Source: JADJNW01 sp964517145 (GTDB taxonomy: Bacteria; Bacteroidota; Bacteroidia; Chitinophagales; Saprospiraceae). From it: a stretch of 64,000 nucleotides of DNA. Both the position numbers and the translations under genes were made by a program. Below are positions 7,965 to 17,194 of the stretch, one piece after another. Position 1 is the first letter of the stretch; each line of letters opens with the position of its first letter. The stretch covers positions 1 through 64,000 of the forward strand of contig CAZFBN010000001.1 in assembly GCA_964517145.1 (NCBI GenBank). The letters are read 5' to 3'. Below the pieces are notes generated by a model. The model was not told the DNA's origin. It did not search any database and saw nothing but the letters and a program-made list of their open reading frames with translations.

Positions 7965-9203
7965 ATGGCTCAATTGTACACTTCTGAAGCGTCGGTTAAA
8001 TCCACATCAACGAAACAGAACTATCTGATTCCCTTTATTTTAGTAACAAGTTTGTTCTTTCTCTGGGGCTTTGCCATCAGCATGTTGGATGTGCTGAACA
8101 AGCATTTTCAGGAAGTTTTAAACATCAGTAAAGCCCAGTCTGCCTGGGTGCAAGTGTGCACATTTGGTGCGTATTTTGTGATGGCTTTGCCAGCTGGCTA
8201 TTTTATGAAACGCTGGGGCTACAAGCGCGGCATTCTGGCGGGTTTGTTATTATATGCTGGGGGTGCATTTATGGTATATCCGGCGGGCGAGGCGCAGTCG
8301 TGGACGTTCTTTTTAATCGCTTTATTCATTCTGGCGTGCGGTTTGGCGTTTTTGGAAACAGCAGCGAATCCTTACGCGACGGTACTCGGACCCAAAGAAT
8401 CCTCCGCGCAACGCTTGAATCTGGCACAATCTTTCAATGGTCTGGGCGTCATTACCGGACCACTCGTGGGCGGTTTATTGGTATTTGCGGCGACTGAAAA
8501 TACGGTAAAAGCAGGGTTTGCCTCGGTGCAATTGCCTTACATGATCGTGGGCGGCGTGGTGCTGCTCGTGGCGGTGTTTTTCTTCTTCACACCGATGCCA
8601 GAAATTGAAGCGGAAACGAGCGAATTTGTGGATGCTGCGACGATTCAAAAACCTTTATTTAAGCATAAAAACTTCGTTTTTTCAGTGTTTGCGCAATTTT
8701 TAAACGTTGGTGCGCAGGGCTGTGTATGGGGCTTTTTTATTAATTATGCGACGGAAGTATTAACCATTTCTAATCAAAATGCATCGTTTTTATTAAGTGC
8801 CAGCATGGTTATTTTTATGGCAGGGCGTTTTGGCGGTACTTTTATAATGAAATACATCGAGCCACATAAAATGTTGGGAATTTACGGGCTTTCGATGGTG
8901 GGATTATTATTAATTGTTACATTCCATTTACTTGGCAATGCCTCTATTTATGCACTAATGGCGTTTTTCTTTTTCCAAAGTATTACATTCCCGACCATTT
9001 TTGCATTGGGATTAAAAGATTTAGGTAAATATACGAAGCAGGCTTCCTCTTACATCATAATGGGAATCGTGGGAGGTGCCGTATTTCCGCCCATCATGGG
9101 TGCCATTGCCGATAGCAGCAGCACGGCGTTTTCATTTTTATTACCGACTTTAATGTTTATAATGATTGCGTGGTTTGGGTTTAAAGGCTCGCAAATGCGG
9201 TGA
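7965..9203 (+). CDS. fucP: Sugar:H+ symporter, FucP-type major facilitator
   Basis: A 412-residue inner-membrane transporter with about 12 transmembrane helices. The opening segment (LVTSLFFLWGFAISMLDVLN) and the ETAANPYATVLGP motif around residue 133 are hallmarks of the L-fucose/glucose-galactose permease family, and LNLAQSFNGLG follows. The family imports fucose, glucose/galactose or related sugars with protons; which sugar is not resolved here. It ends at a strong hairpin facing the convergent GMC unit. With the AraC regulator, dioxygenase and reductase it suggests a sugar-acquisition row. Confidence 0.85.
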   Translation: MAQLYTSEASVKSTSTKQNYLIPFILVTSLFFLWGFAISMLDVLNKHFQEVLNISKAQSAWVQVCTFGAYFVMALPAGYFMKRWGYKRGILAGLLLYAGGAFMVYPAGEAQSWTFFLIALFILACGLAFLETAANPYATVLGPKESSAQRLNLAQSFNGLGVITGPLVGGLLVFAATENTVKAGFASVQLPYMIVGGVVLLVAVFFFFTPMPEIEAETSEFVDAATIQKPLFKHKNFVFSVFAQFLNVGAQGCVWGFFINYATEVLTISNQNASFLLSASMVIFMAGRFGGTFIMKYIEPHKMLGIYGLSMVGLLLIVTFHLLGNASIYALMAFFFFQSITFPTIFALGLKDLGKYTKQASSYIIMGIVGGAVFPPIMGAIADSSSTAFSFLLPTLMFIMIAWFGFKGSQMR

Positions 9204-9206
9204 GAA

Positions 9207-9239
9207 ACGTTTACGAAATTTGAAAAGTTTCGTAAACGT
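9207..9239. terminator. Bidirectional hairpin terminator
   Basis: ACGTTTACGAAA at 9207-9218 and TTTCGTAAACGT at 9228-9239 form a perfect 12-bp stem around a 9-nt loop. It sits between the convergent stops of the FucP-type transporter and the gluconate-dehydrogenase-subunit-like gene. The U-run is short, so the call rests on the stem and position. Confidence 0.7.
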
Positions 9240-9244
9240 ATAAA

Positions 9245-9904
9245 TCACTCATTACCAGTCAATCCATACTGTTTTAGCACATCCTCCGGCACGCCGCGCC
9301 AGACGTTAGGGGTATTCCCCACATAGCCCAATTCTTTAAATCCGGCTTCGGTGGTGTAATAGCCGGTCATTGTTAAATCACGCATGCGACTGAAAAACGC
9401 GGCACCCTGCGAAAATTCGGGCTTTACGTCTTCCGGGTAGGCGATGTCTTCTACAATTTGAATCTGCTCGGTTTTATTACAATCTTTAAATTTTTTATTA
9501 AAACGCTTTAAAGATTGATTGTCCAGCCATTTCAATCCACCGCGTAGCGGCAGTTGATGGTCGGGAATATCTTTAGTGATAAACTCAATAAAATCAGGCA
9601 CTTTCACCTGCGAAGCACTGGGTAATGTTCCTTCTGTTGGCAATATAATATCACATAAAATTGTAATGGTTGCCATTTCATCTGGTGTAAAGAAAGTCTC
9701 CGACAGCAGCTTTTCCTCGCGGGCGGCTTCCTCTGGCGTGCGTCCAGGGGTGATTTTAAATTTTTTCTTTTTACCTTTTTCTACCAATTCCTCTGATAAG
9801 GAAGGCGTTGGCTCGGTAGTTGGCGTGGCGTTTACGCCTGTTGTTGCAATGCCAATTCCAACCGAAGTAAGCGTTATATTTTTTAATAAATCTCTTCTTT
9901 TCAT
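9245..9904 (-). CDS. Gluconate 2-dehydrogenase subunit 3 family protein (Tat-like signal)
   Basis: A 219-residue small subunit that partners FAD-dependent GMC dehydrogenases at or outside the inner membrane. The ATG at 9904 gives MKRRDLLKNITLTSVGIGIA, a twin-arginine-type signal. The family domain follows (FTPDEMATITILCDIILPT to MRDLTMTGYYTTEAGFKELGYVGN). In characterised sugar dehydrogenases the small subunit is needed for export and activity of the flavin subunit, which itself has no signal. That fits the GMC gene immediately upstream on the same strand. The gap between them holds a small hairpin. Confidence 0.88.
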   Translation of the reverse strand: MKRRDLLKNITLTSVGIGIATTGVNATPTTEPTPSLSEELVEKGKKKKFKITPGRTPEEAAREEKLLSETFFTPDEMATITILCDIILPTEGTLPSASQVKVPDFIEFITKDIPDHQLPLRGGLKWLDNQSLKRFNKKFKDCNKTEQIQIVEDIAYPEDVKPEFSQGAAFFSRMRDLTMTGYYTTEAGFKELGYVGNTPNVWRGVPEDVLKQYGLTGNE

Positions 9905-9921
9905 AAGATGGTTAATTGATG

Positions 9922-9964
9922 ATTGCTGATTGCAAATTAATATAATCAATTGACAATCAGCAAT
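9922..9964. repeat. Small inverted repeat between the two GMC-unit genes
   Basis: ATTGCTGATTG (9922-9932) pairs with CAATCAGCAAT (9954-9964), an 11-bp perfect stem, with AATTAAT/TTAATTG words around it. It lies between the GMC gene and its small subunit and could set their relative expression; this is inference. Confidence 0.55.
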
Positions 9965-9973
9965 TAATAATCA

Positions 9974-11716
9974 TTAAAGTTTACCCGATTTTACTTGCTC
10001 GGCAATGTATTCTGACGTGCGCATCGAAGAAGCCAGAATCGTCCAGGTCACGTTTTTATCGCCTTGTGATACGAACGGTGCGGCGTCCACCACAAATAAA
10101 TTCTTTACATCATGTGCTTGCTGCCATTTATTTAGCGCGGATTTATTGGGGTCATCGCCCATGCGCACCGTGCCGATTTCGTGAATAATCAAACCTGGTG
10201 CCGCCAATCCGTAATTTTCTTCTGGTCCAGGCTTGTTTCCTAACGGAATACCACCCATTTCAATGATAATTTGCTCGAATGTATCCTGCATGTGCTTCGC
10301 CTGCTTGATCTCGTAGTCCGACCATTTGTAATGAAAGCGCAGCACCGGAATGCCATATTTATCGACCTTGTTAGGATCAATTTCGCAGTAATTATCCTCG
10401 CGTGGCACGGGCTCGCCGCGTCCCGACATACCGATGTAAGCACCGTAGAACCGCCGCGCATCTTCGCGCAAGCGACTGCCGTAGCCGCCCGCTTTTTTCG
10501 TGGAGCCATCGGCGTAAGGGTACTTGCCATTCATCTCTTCCATGCCCATCCCAAAGCCATATCCGGGCATACCCATGCCACCCCAATATTCAATATGATA
10601 ACCGCGTGGAAAGTCTAACTTGTTGTTATCCAGCCACCAAGGCGTATAAACGTGCATACCGCCCACGCCATCTTCGTTGTAGCGCTTGCGATCCATCAGC
10701 ATTGGGAAAAAGCCGCCGCGATCCGCTCCGGTAGAATCATTCAAGTATTTACCAATCACGCCGCTGGTATTCGCCAAGCCTTGCGGGAAGCGCCCCGATT
10801 TAGAATTCAATAAAAGCCGCGCCGACTCGCACGCCGAAGCCGCCAACACGACAATTTTCCCCTTCACACTCACCTCTTCCAGGGTAGCCGTATTCACGTA
10901 AGAAACGCCCGTTGCCAAGCCCGTTTTGGTATCGGTTAGCACTTCGCGCACCATGGCACCATTGACCAAAGTCAAATTGCCGGTTTTCAATGCCGGAATC
11001 ACCAACACCGAAGACGAGGAAAAATCGGCATACGCGATGCAAGCGCGATTACACTGCGCACAGTAAAAACAAACGCCGCGCTCGTCATTAATTTTTTCGG
11101 TGAGAATGGAAAGCCGCGAAGGAATGACGGGAACCCCCAAATTTTTCCCCGCTTTTTTTACCATTAATTCATGCAGACGCGGCGCCGGTGGTTTCAAGAA
11201 AATCCCGTCGGGTTCATTCGGCAAATTTTCAACCGAACCAAACACCCCGATCAACCGATCCACTTTATCATAATAAGGTTTCAAATCATCATAACCGATG
11301 GGCCAATCGTCGCCAATACCCGTCATCGAGCCTCGTTTAAAATCATTCGGACCAAAACGCAAGGAAATCCGCCCCCAGTGATTCGTGCGACCGCCCAACA
11401 TCCGCGAGCGAAACCAACGAAATTCCGTGCCCGGCACCGTTGTATAAGGTTCGCCTTCAATATCCCAACCGCCCCACGCCGCATCAAAATCGCCGAACGA
11501 ACGCGTTGTACTCGCGCCTCGCCGCTGCGATTCCCAAGGATATTTCATCTGCGTGATGTACTTCGGATCTTTGGGGTCGTAGTAGCCACCTGCTTCGAGC
11601 AAGCACACCTTCGCGCCCGCCTTCGCCAGCGTGTATGCCGCCATACCGCCGCCTGCGCCGGAGCCTACAATCACCACGTCATACACGGTGGGTTCTTCTT
11701 TAATTTGAAAAGACAT
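9974..11716 (-). CDS. GMC-family FAD-dependent oxidoreductase (sugar/alcohol dehydrogenase large subunit)
   Basis: A 580-residue flavoprotein of the glucose-methanol-choline family that oxidises an alcohol or sugar hydroxyl and passes electrons onward. The FAD-binding Rossmann motif GSGAGGG starts at residue 18, with the Glu of LLEAGG ending the second strand. GGRTNHWG near 108-115 and a Cys cluster (CFYCAQCNRAC) near 218-228 follow. The C-terminal EIGTVRMGDD segment carries the usual catalytic His region. It has no signal of its own; the downstream small subunit has a Tat-like signal, so co-export is likely. The Cys cluster resembles that of family members with an Fe-S-like or structural site, but ligands cannot be assigned. 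Confidence 0.88.
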   Translation of the reverse strand: MSFQIKEEPTVYDVVIVGSGAGGGMAAYTLAKAGAKVCLLEAGGYYDPKDPKYITQMKYPWESQRRGASTTRSFGDFDAAWGGWDIEGEPYTTVPGTEFRWFRSRMLGGRTNHWGRISLRFGPNDFKRGSMTGIGDDWPIGYDDLKPYYDKVDRLIGVFGSVENLPNEPDGIFLKPPAPRLHELMVKKAGKNLGVPVIPSRLSILTEKINDERGVCFYCAQCNRACIAYADFSSSSVLVIPALKTGNLTLVNGAMVREVLTDTKTGLATGVSYVNTATLEEVSVKGKIVVLAASACESARLLLNSKSGRFPQGLANTSGVIGKYLNDSTGADRGGFFPMLMDRKRYNEDGVGGMHVYTPWWLDNNKLDFPRGYHIEYWGGMGMPGYGFGMGMEEMNGKYPYADGSTKKAGGYGSRLREDARRFYGAYIGMSGRGEPVPREDNYCEIDPNKVDKYGIPVLRFHYKWSDYEIKQAKHMQDTFEQIIIEMGGIPLGNKPGPEENYGLAAPGLIIHEIGTVRMGDDPNKSALNKWQQAHDVKNLFVVDAAPFVSQGDKNVTWTILASSMRTSEYIAEQVKSGKL

Positions 11717-11926
11717 ATCAGAATCAAGGTTTTAGATGTTGAGAGAATGTGTCAACACTTTGGTATTGGAGTGCCTAAATATAGGTAGGGATATTTAAAA
11801 ATAACAAGGATAATCAGATAAATATTTATCAAATCGCTTTATAGCAATTTTTATACTTTCGTTTGTCTAATTTCAAAAATATTCATCTACAATATAGTTT
11901 TTATCGGTCTTAAAACACTTATTCAC

Positions 11927-12496
11927 ATGAAAAAAATTCTTTTTCTATTAATCCTTGTCAACCAGTTGGTCTTTGCCCAAACCAGCACCGACAAAATCCT
12001 GGTGACGGATATGACCAAAATCGAACAAGTCAGCAATGTCAATGTGTCGCCAGATGGCAAACGCGCATTGTACAGCTTGCGCACCATGGAACCCAATGCT
12101 GAAAACAAACTAGAATATGATTATCGAACGCACTTGTTTCTGACTGATTTTCAAAGCATTAAACAATTGACGCGCGGCACGGAGAGCGTGAGCAGTGCCA
12201 GTTTGTCGCCTGATGGGAAACAGATTGCGTTTTCGCGGAATATGAAAGGCAAATCTCAAGTTTTCATCATGCCGCTCGGTGGTGGCGAGGCATTTCAAGT
12301 GACGGACTTGAAGTATGGCGCATCCAACCCTAAATGGTCACCAGATGACTCCAAAATTCTATTCAGCGTCAATGTGTCTATGAAGGAGTTGTTGAAAGAT
12401 TCGCTGCTGAATCCCAATAAAAACGTGCCTTCTTGGTCAACGGAGAAAGCGGGCTTTGCCAATAATGATTATTTAAAACCGATTTCTGGACTTTGA
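11927..12496 (+). pseudogene. Truncated S9-family peptidase (N-terminal beta-propeller fragment)
   Basis: The 189-residue product has a signal peptide (MKKILFLLILVNQLVFAQ) and WD40-like beta-propeller strands (VNVSPDGKRALYS, ASLSPDGKQIAFS, PKWSPDDSKILFS) typical of exported prolyl-oligopeptidase-like S9 peptidases. Those are usually more than 600 residues, with the Ser-Asp-His hydrolase domain at the C-terminus. Here the frame ends with TGA at 12494 after about a third of that length, and 12497-12723 shows no continuation in any frame I read. It is most simply a 3' deletion. A propeller-only protein is possible but less likely. The intact start suggests a recent loss. Confidence 0.7.
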
Positions 12497-12723
12497 TTGA
12501 TGAGATGTTCTTCTTCTGCCTTGAGCGATGGTTAAATTTTCATGTGCCGCTTGATTCTGCTACTTGCTGCTTGTAAAAACAGATGGGAAATGAGTAGGTT
12601 TTTGTAAATGAATTTAAAAAAGGAAAGTTTGGTCGTTTTCTACAAAACACTCGTCGTCCATACATTTCAATAATTAAAAAATGCGCGATTTTTGAGTATC
12701 ATAATTAAAAAACCAAAATCACC

Positions 12724-12834
12724 ATGACTCTTTTTGAAACCGCACTCCTGATTGTAATGATTTCTGTGTTTATAATTGGAGCCATTGCAAGCTTTCGGGC
12801 ACTACATGAGGTACGTCGAATTCGACAGTCTTAA
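12724..12834 (+). CDS. Possible 36-residue single-pass membrane protein
   Basis: A short frame encodes MTLFETALLIVMISVFIIGA followed by a basic tail (ALHEVRRIRQS): one hydrophobic helix of about 20 residues with a positively charged end, as in small membrane proteins. A strong hairpin terminator begins 3 nt after the stop, as expected for a real gene end, although it could also serve sucD. No Shine-Dalgarno or clear promoter was found, and the family is unknown. Coding status is uncertain. Confidence 0.4.
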   Translation: MTLFETALLIVMISVFIIGAIASFRALHEVRRIRQS

Positions 12835-12837
12835 CGA

Positions 12838-12874
12838 AAAAGCCCTTTCACGCAAGTTACGTAAAAGGGCTTTT
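12838..12874. terminator. Strong bidirectional terminator
   Basis: AAAAGCCCTTT (12838-12848) and AAAGGGCTTTT (12864-12874) form a perfect 11-bp stem with A/T tracts on both sides, so it can end transcription in both directions: the small plus-strand gene and the minus-strand sucD unit. The rest of the gap to 13033 holds nothing recognisable. Confidence 0.8.
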
Positions 12875-13033
12875 CAATTTATACCATTTTCCCGAATGGA
12901 TGTGATGGCAAAATTTGATAAAATAATTACAACATTTACAACAATTTATATCCAGGCTTTTTCACAAAATTATTACTAACCAGATCAATTTTAAAACGGT
13001 ATTATAATAGTTGTAATAACTTTCCAATTATCC

Positions 13034-13915
13034 TTACACAGTCACTGCTTTGAGCGCTTGCGCCATCGTAGCGCCAATGGTAGCAGGCGATTGCACCACA
13101 TGAATACCACATTCCTCCATGATTTTCATCTTCGCCTCAGCCGTATCCGCCGCGCCGCCGATAATTGCGCCCGCGTGCCCCATTTTACGACCTTTTGGTG
13201 CGGTCTGCCCTGCAATGAACCCAACGACTGGCTTTGTACCAAATTCTTTAATGTAATAAGCAGCTTCTGCTTCCATGCCCCCACCGATTTCACCAATCAT
13301 AATAATGCCCTCCGTTTCCGGGTCATTCATTAACAATTCAACGGCTTCTTTTGTCGTAGTGCCAACAATAGGATCGCCGCCAATGCCGATGCAGGTAGAT
13401 TGACCCAGCCCCGCTTTTGTCACTTGATCCACCGCCTCATAAGTCAGTGTACCTGAACGAGATACGATACCAATCGTACCCTTACGGTGAATAAAGCCTG
13501 GCATGATACCGCACTTTGCTTCATCAGGTGTAATGACTCCCGGGCAGTTGGGACCGATCAGACGCGTATCAAAATCTTTAATATAATCTTTCACTTTCAC
13601 CATATCCTGCACAGGAATGCCTTCCGTGATGCAAATGATGACCTTGATGTCCGCTTCGGCTGCCTCCATGATGGCATCCGCAGCAAAAGGAGGTGGCACA
13701 AAAATAACCGAAGTGTCAGCCCCTTCTTTTTTCACCGCGTCGGCTACGGTATCAAATACCGGCTTGTCGAGGTGTAACGTACCGCCTTTGCCAGGCGTAA
13801 CGCCGCCTACCACGTTCGTACCATACTCAATCATTTGGGTAGCATGAAACGTACCTTCTTTTCCGGTAAAACCTTGTACAATGATTCGGGAATTTTTATT
13901 AACTAAAACGGACAT
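13034..13915 (-). CDS. sucD: Succinate-CoA ligase, alpha subunit
   Basis: The CoA-binding and phosphorylated subunit of succinyl-CoA synthetase (TCA cycle), converting succinyl-CoA to succinate with ATP or GTP formation in the cytoplasm. At 293 residues it has the usual length. Visible features are the CoA-binding start (GFTGKEGTFHATQMIEYGT), GPNCPGVI, SRSGTLTYE, and the active-site His247 in GHAGAI that is phosphorylated in this family. The beta subunit sucC is not in the window, as is common in Bacteroidota where the two genes can be apart. Neighbours divIC and eno are on the same strand with 65 bp and more between genes. Confidence 0.96.
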   Translation of the reverse strand: MSVLVNKNSRIIVQGFTGKEGTFHATQMIEYGTNVVGGVTPGKGGTLHLDKPVFDTVADAVKKEGADTSVIFVPPPFAADAIMEAAEADIKVIICITEGIPVQDMVKVKDYIKDFDTRLIGPNCPGVITPDEAKCGIMPGFIHRKGTIGIVSRSGTLTYEAVDQVTKAGLGQSTCIGIGGDPIVGTTTKEAVELLMNDPETEGIIMIGEIGGGMEAEAAYYIKEFGTKPVVGFIAGQTAPKGRKMGHAGAIIGGAADTAEAKMKIMEECGIHVVQSPATIGATMAQALKAVTV

Positions 13916-13980
13916 CCTATTTACAATTTACGATTTATGAATTACGATTTATGATCTTGCTGTAATAAATTTCTATTACA

Positions 13981-14292
13981 TTAATCTTTTTTCTCAATTA
14001 CAAACACATCTTCATCATTCTGTTTCATATAATATTGCTCACGGGCAAATTTTTCCTTATTCTGCTCCAAATCCTGTCGATCCTGCTGTGCCTGCTTGAT
14101 CTTCTCGCGATATTCCACTTCATCCGATTCTAGCTGATTTACAGTACGTTGTAATTGGATTTGAGTTAAAATATCATGTTTATCAAAAAAAACCATCCAA
14201 CATGCAAAGACAGTTAAAATCAGAAAAAAAGGATTCCGAAAAGGTTTGATTATTTTTTGCACCAGGGGCGGTAATGGAATTTTAACAGCCAT
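13981..14292 (-). CDS. Septum formation initiator (FtsB/DivIC-type) protein
   Basis: A 103-residue bitopic division protein. A basic cytoplasmic start is followed by one membrane helix (PFFLILTVFACWMVFFDKH, about 21-39) and a coiled coil (LQRTVNQLESDEVEYREKIKQ onward). The FARE-Y segment (KFAREQYYMKQNDEDVFVI) is the family signature. FtsB/DivIC proteins bridge FtsL and FtsQ/DivIB in the divisome. Its place next to eno is a common Bacteroidota arrangement. Whether to call it FtsB or DivIC is a matter of naming. Confidence 0.88.
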   Translation of the reverse strand: MAVKIPLPPLVQKIIKPFRNPFFLILTVFACWMVFFDKHDILTQIQLQRTVNQLESDEVEYREKIKQAQQDRQDLEQNKEKFAREQYYMKQNDEDVFVIEKKD

Positions 14293-14416
14293 GACGAATT
14301 GTTTTAATCTATTTCTTGAATCAATTTGCCAATTGATAACAATAAAAACGTTACCTCGTCAGCAAAGTTGCTGAAAATTAAAGTGTAAAACAATTCGTTG
14401 CGACATTATTTTTAAA

Positions 14417-14445
14417 TTGAACCGGCAACAGCGCTGCCGGTTCAA
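14417..14445 (-). terminator. Hairpin downstream of eno
   Basis: TTGAACCGGCA (14417-14427) pairs perfectly with TGCCGGTTCAA (14435-14445) around a 7-nt loop, 8 bp after the eno stop on the minus strand. The following run is TTTAAAAA rather than pure U, so termination may be partial, allowing some read-through to divIC. Confidence 0.65.
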
Positions 14446-14452
14446 CCCGTTT

Positions 14453-15742
<1,290 letters not shown>

Positions 15743-15847
15743 ACTTTTCGTTTTGATTTATAGTCTTATAATATTTTAAATAGCTATCATGCAATCCAAA
15801 CCTCGCCAATATCTGAATTTCTTGCCTTCCCAATTTCTAAACAGATA

Positions 15848-16951
15848 TTAACTTTGCATTAAATTTATAAAATCGTCGAATAAATAATTGGCGTCGTGTG
15901 GACCAGGCGATGCCTCTGGGTGATATTGCACTGAAAATGCTTTCCGTTGCTTCAAACGCAAGCCTTCCACAGTGTCGTCGTTCAAATTCACATGAGTGAT
16001 TTCAATTTCATCTGCTTTTGATTCAATCACTGCCCGATTCACCTCAAAACCATGATTTTGGCTGGTAATTTCGCTCTTGCCTGTCACCAGATTTTTCACC
16101 GGATGGTTGATGCCTCGGTGTCCGTGGTGCATTTTGTGTGTCGGTACATCCACTGCCAATGCCAACAATTGATGACCCAGGCAAATGCCAAACAAAGGCT
16201 TGTCTTCTTTCAAAATCGCTTTCGCCGTGTGCACTGCATAATCCATGGAAGCCGGATCGCCCGGTCCGTTTGACAAAAAATAACCGTCCGGATTGAATGC
16301 TCGCAATTCTTCAATTGGCGTTTTGGCAGGAAAAATCTTGACGTAACAGTCACGCAGTGCTAGATTTTCCAAAATATTTTGCTTGATACCGAAATCCAGC
16401 GCAGCTACTCGAAAACGTGCATGCGGATTGCCATGCGTATAAGCTTCTTTTGTACTCACTTGTGAAGCTAATTCCAAACCCTCCATCGGCGGCACAGCAG
16501 CCAGCCGCTCCTGCAATTCCTCAACATTCAGTATTTCAGAAGAAATGATGGCGTTCATCGCTCCTTTGTCGCGAATGTGACGCACCAGCGCACGCGTATC
16601 CACGTCAGAGATTCCAACAAGTTGTTCTTCTTCAAAATATTCCTGAATGGACTCGTCTGCACGCAAGCGCGAATATTGCGGCGTAAAGTTTTTACAAATC
16701 AGTCCGGCAATTTTAATGCTGTGCGATTCTACCTCGGTACGCTTGATGCCGTAATTGCCAATGTGCGCGTTAGTGGTGACGAGTAATTGACCAAAATAAG
16801 AAGGATCGGTAAAAATTTCTTGGTAGCCGGTCATGCCAGTATTAAAACAAATCTCACCCGTGGTGATCCCAATTTTACCAGCCGCTTTGCCATGGAAAAC
16901 CGTGCCGTCTTCCAAAAGCAAAATTGCCGGTCGCTGTTGCAATTCGCTCAT
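15848..16951 (-). CDS. carA: Carbamoyl-phosphate synthase small subunit
   Basis: The glutamine-hydrolysing subunit that delivers ammonia to CarB for arginine and pyrimidine synthesis. At 367 residues it has the usual length. The N-terminal CPSase domain is followed by a class I glutamine amidotransferase domain with nucleophile Cys257 (FGICLGHQ) and His344/Glu346 (QYHPEASPG) completing the triad. carB is not adjacent. The gene follows the rplQ end of the ribosomal operon in the usual Bacteroidota order, but a plus-strand membrane gene lies between. A TATCTTTG-like element (complement of 17054-17061) lies about 100 bp upstream, without a good -33 box. Confidence 0.96.
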   Translation of the reverse strand: MSELQQRPAILLLEDGTVFHGKAAGKIGITTGEICFNTGMTGYQEIFTDPSYFGQLLVTTNAHIGNYGIKRTEVESHSIKIAGLICKNFTPQYSRLRADESIQEYFEEEQLVGISDVDTRALVRHIRDKGAMNAIISSEILNVEELQERLAAVPPMEGLELASQVSTKEAYTHGNPHARFRVAALDFGIKQNILENLALRDCYVKIFPAKTPIEELRAFNPDGYFLSNGPGDPASMDYAVHTAKAILKEDKPLFGICLGHQLLALAVDVPTHKMHHGHRGINHPVKNLVTGKSEITSQNHGFEVNRAVIESKADEIEITHVNLNDDTVEGLRLKQRKAFSVQYHPEASPGPHDANYLFDDFINLMQS

Positions 16952-16954
16952 GTC

Positions 16955-17036
16955 TCTTTTAGACGTTAGATGTTAGATATTAGGCTATTGAAAAAAGAAC
17001 TTCTAAATTGATCGCTTAATGCCTGTTGTCTAACTT
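16955..17036. repeat. Word-iterating intergenic repeat upstream of carA
   Basis: GACGTTAGATGTTAGATATTAGGC on one side and GCCTGTTGTCTAAC on the other form an imperfect dyad built from TTAGA words. The stretch 16952-17194 otherwise holds only a possible minus-strand -7 element at 17054-17061. Confidence 0.4.
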
Positions 17037-17194
17037 CTTTTTAAAAATTCGTGCAAAGATAAGATACGAAGCGGAGAAATGGAAAGTCAAGCGGGTAAAT
17101 TGTAAAAATTCTCTCAAGTCTCTGCGCAATTGCTTACAAACAAGGAAAGTTTTGCGATTTTTGCGATGGTACCGTGCAGCAAACCTTCATTCAA

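Noticed and set aside
11171..11788. Plus-strand frame opposite the GMC oxidoreductase
   Set aside because: Antisense to a clear flavoprotein and Arg/His-rich, a shadow of the real gene.
12776..12979. 67-residue frame overlapping the terminator at 12838-12874
   Set aside because: It would translate through a strong terminator hairpin and shows no protein-like features.
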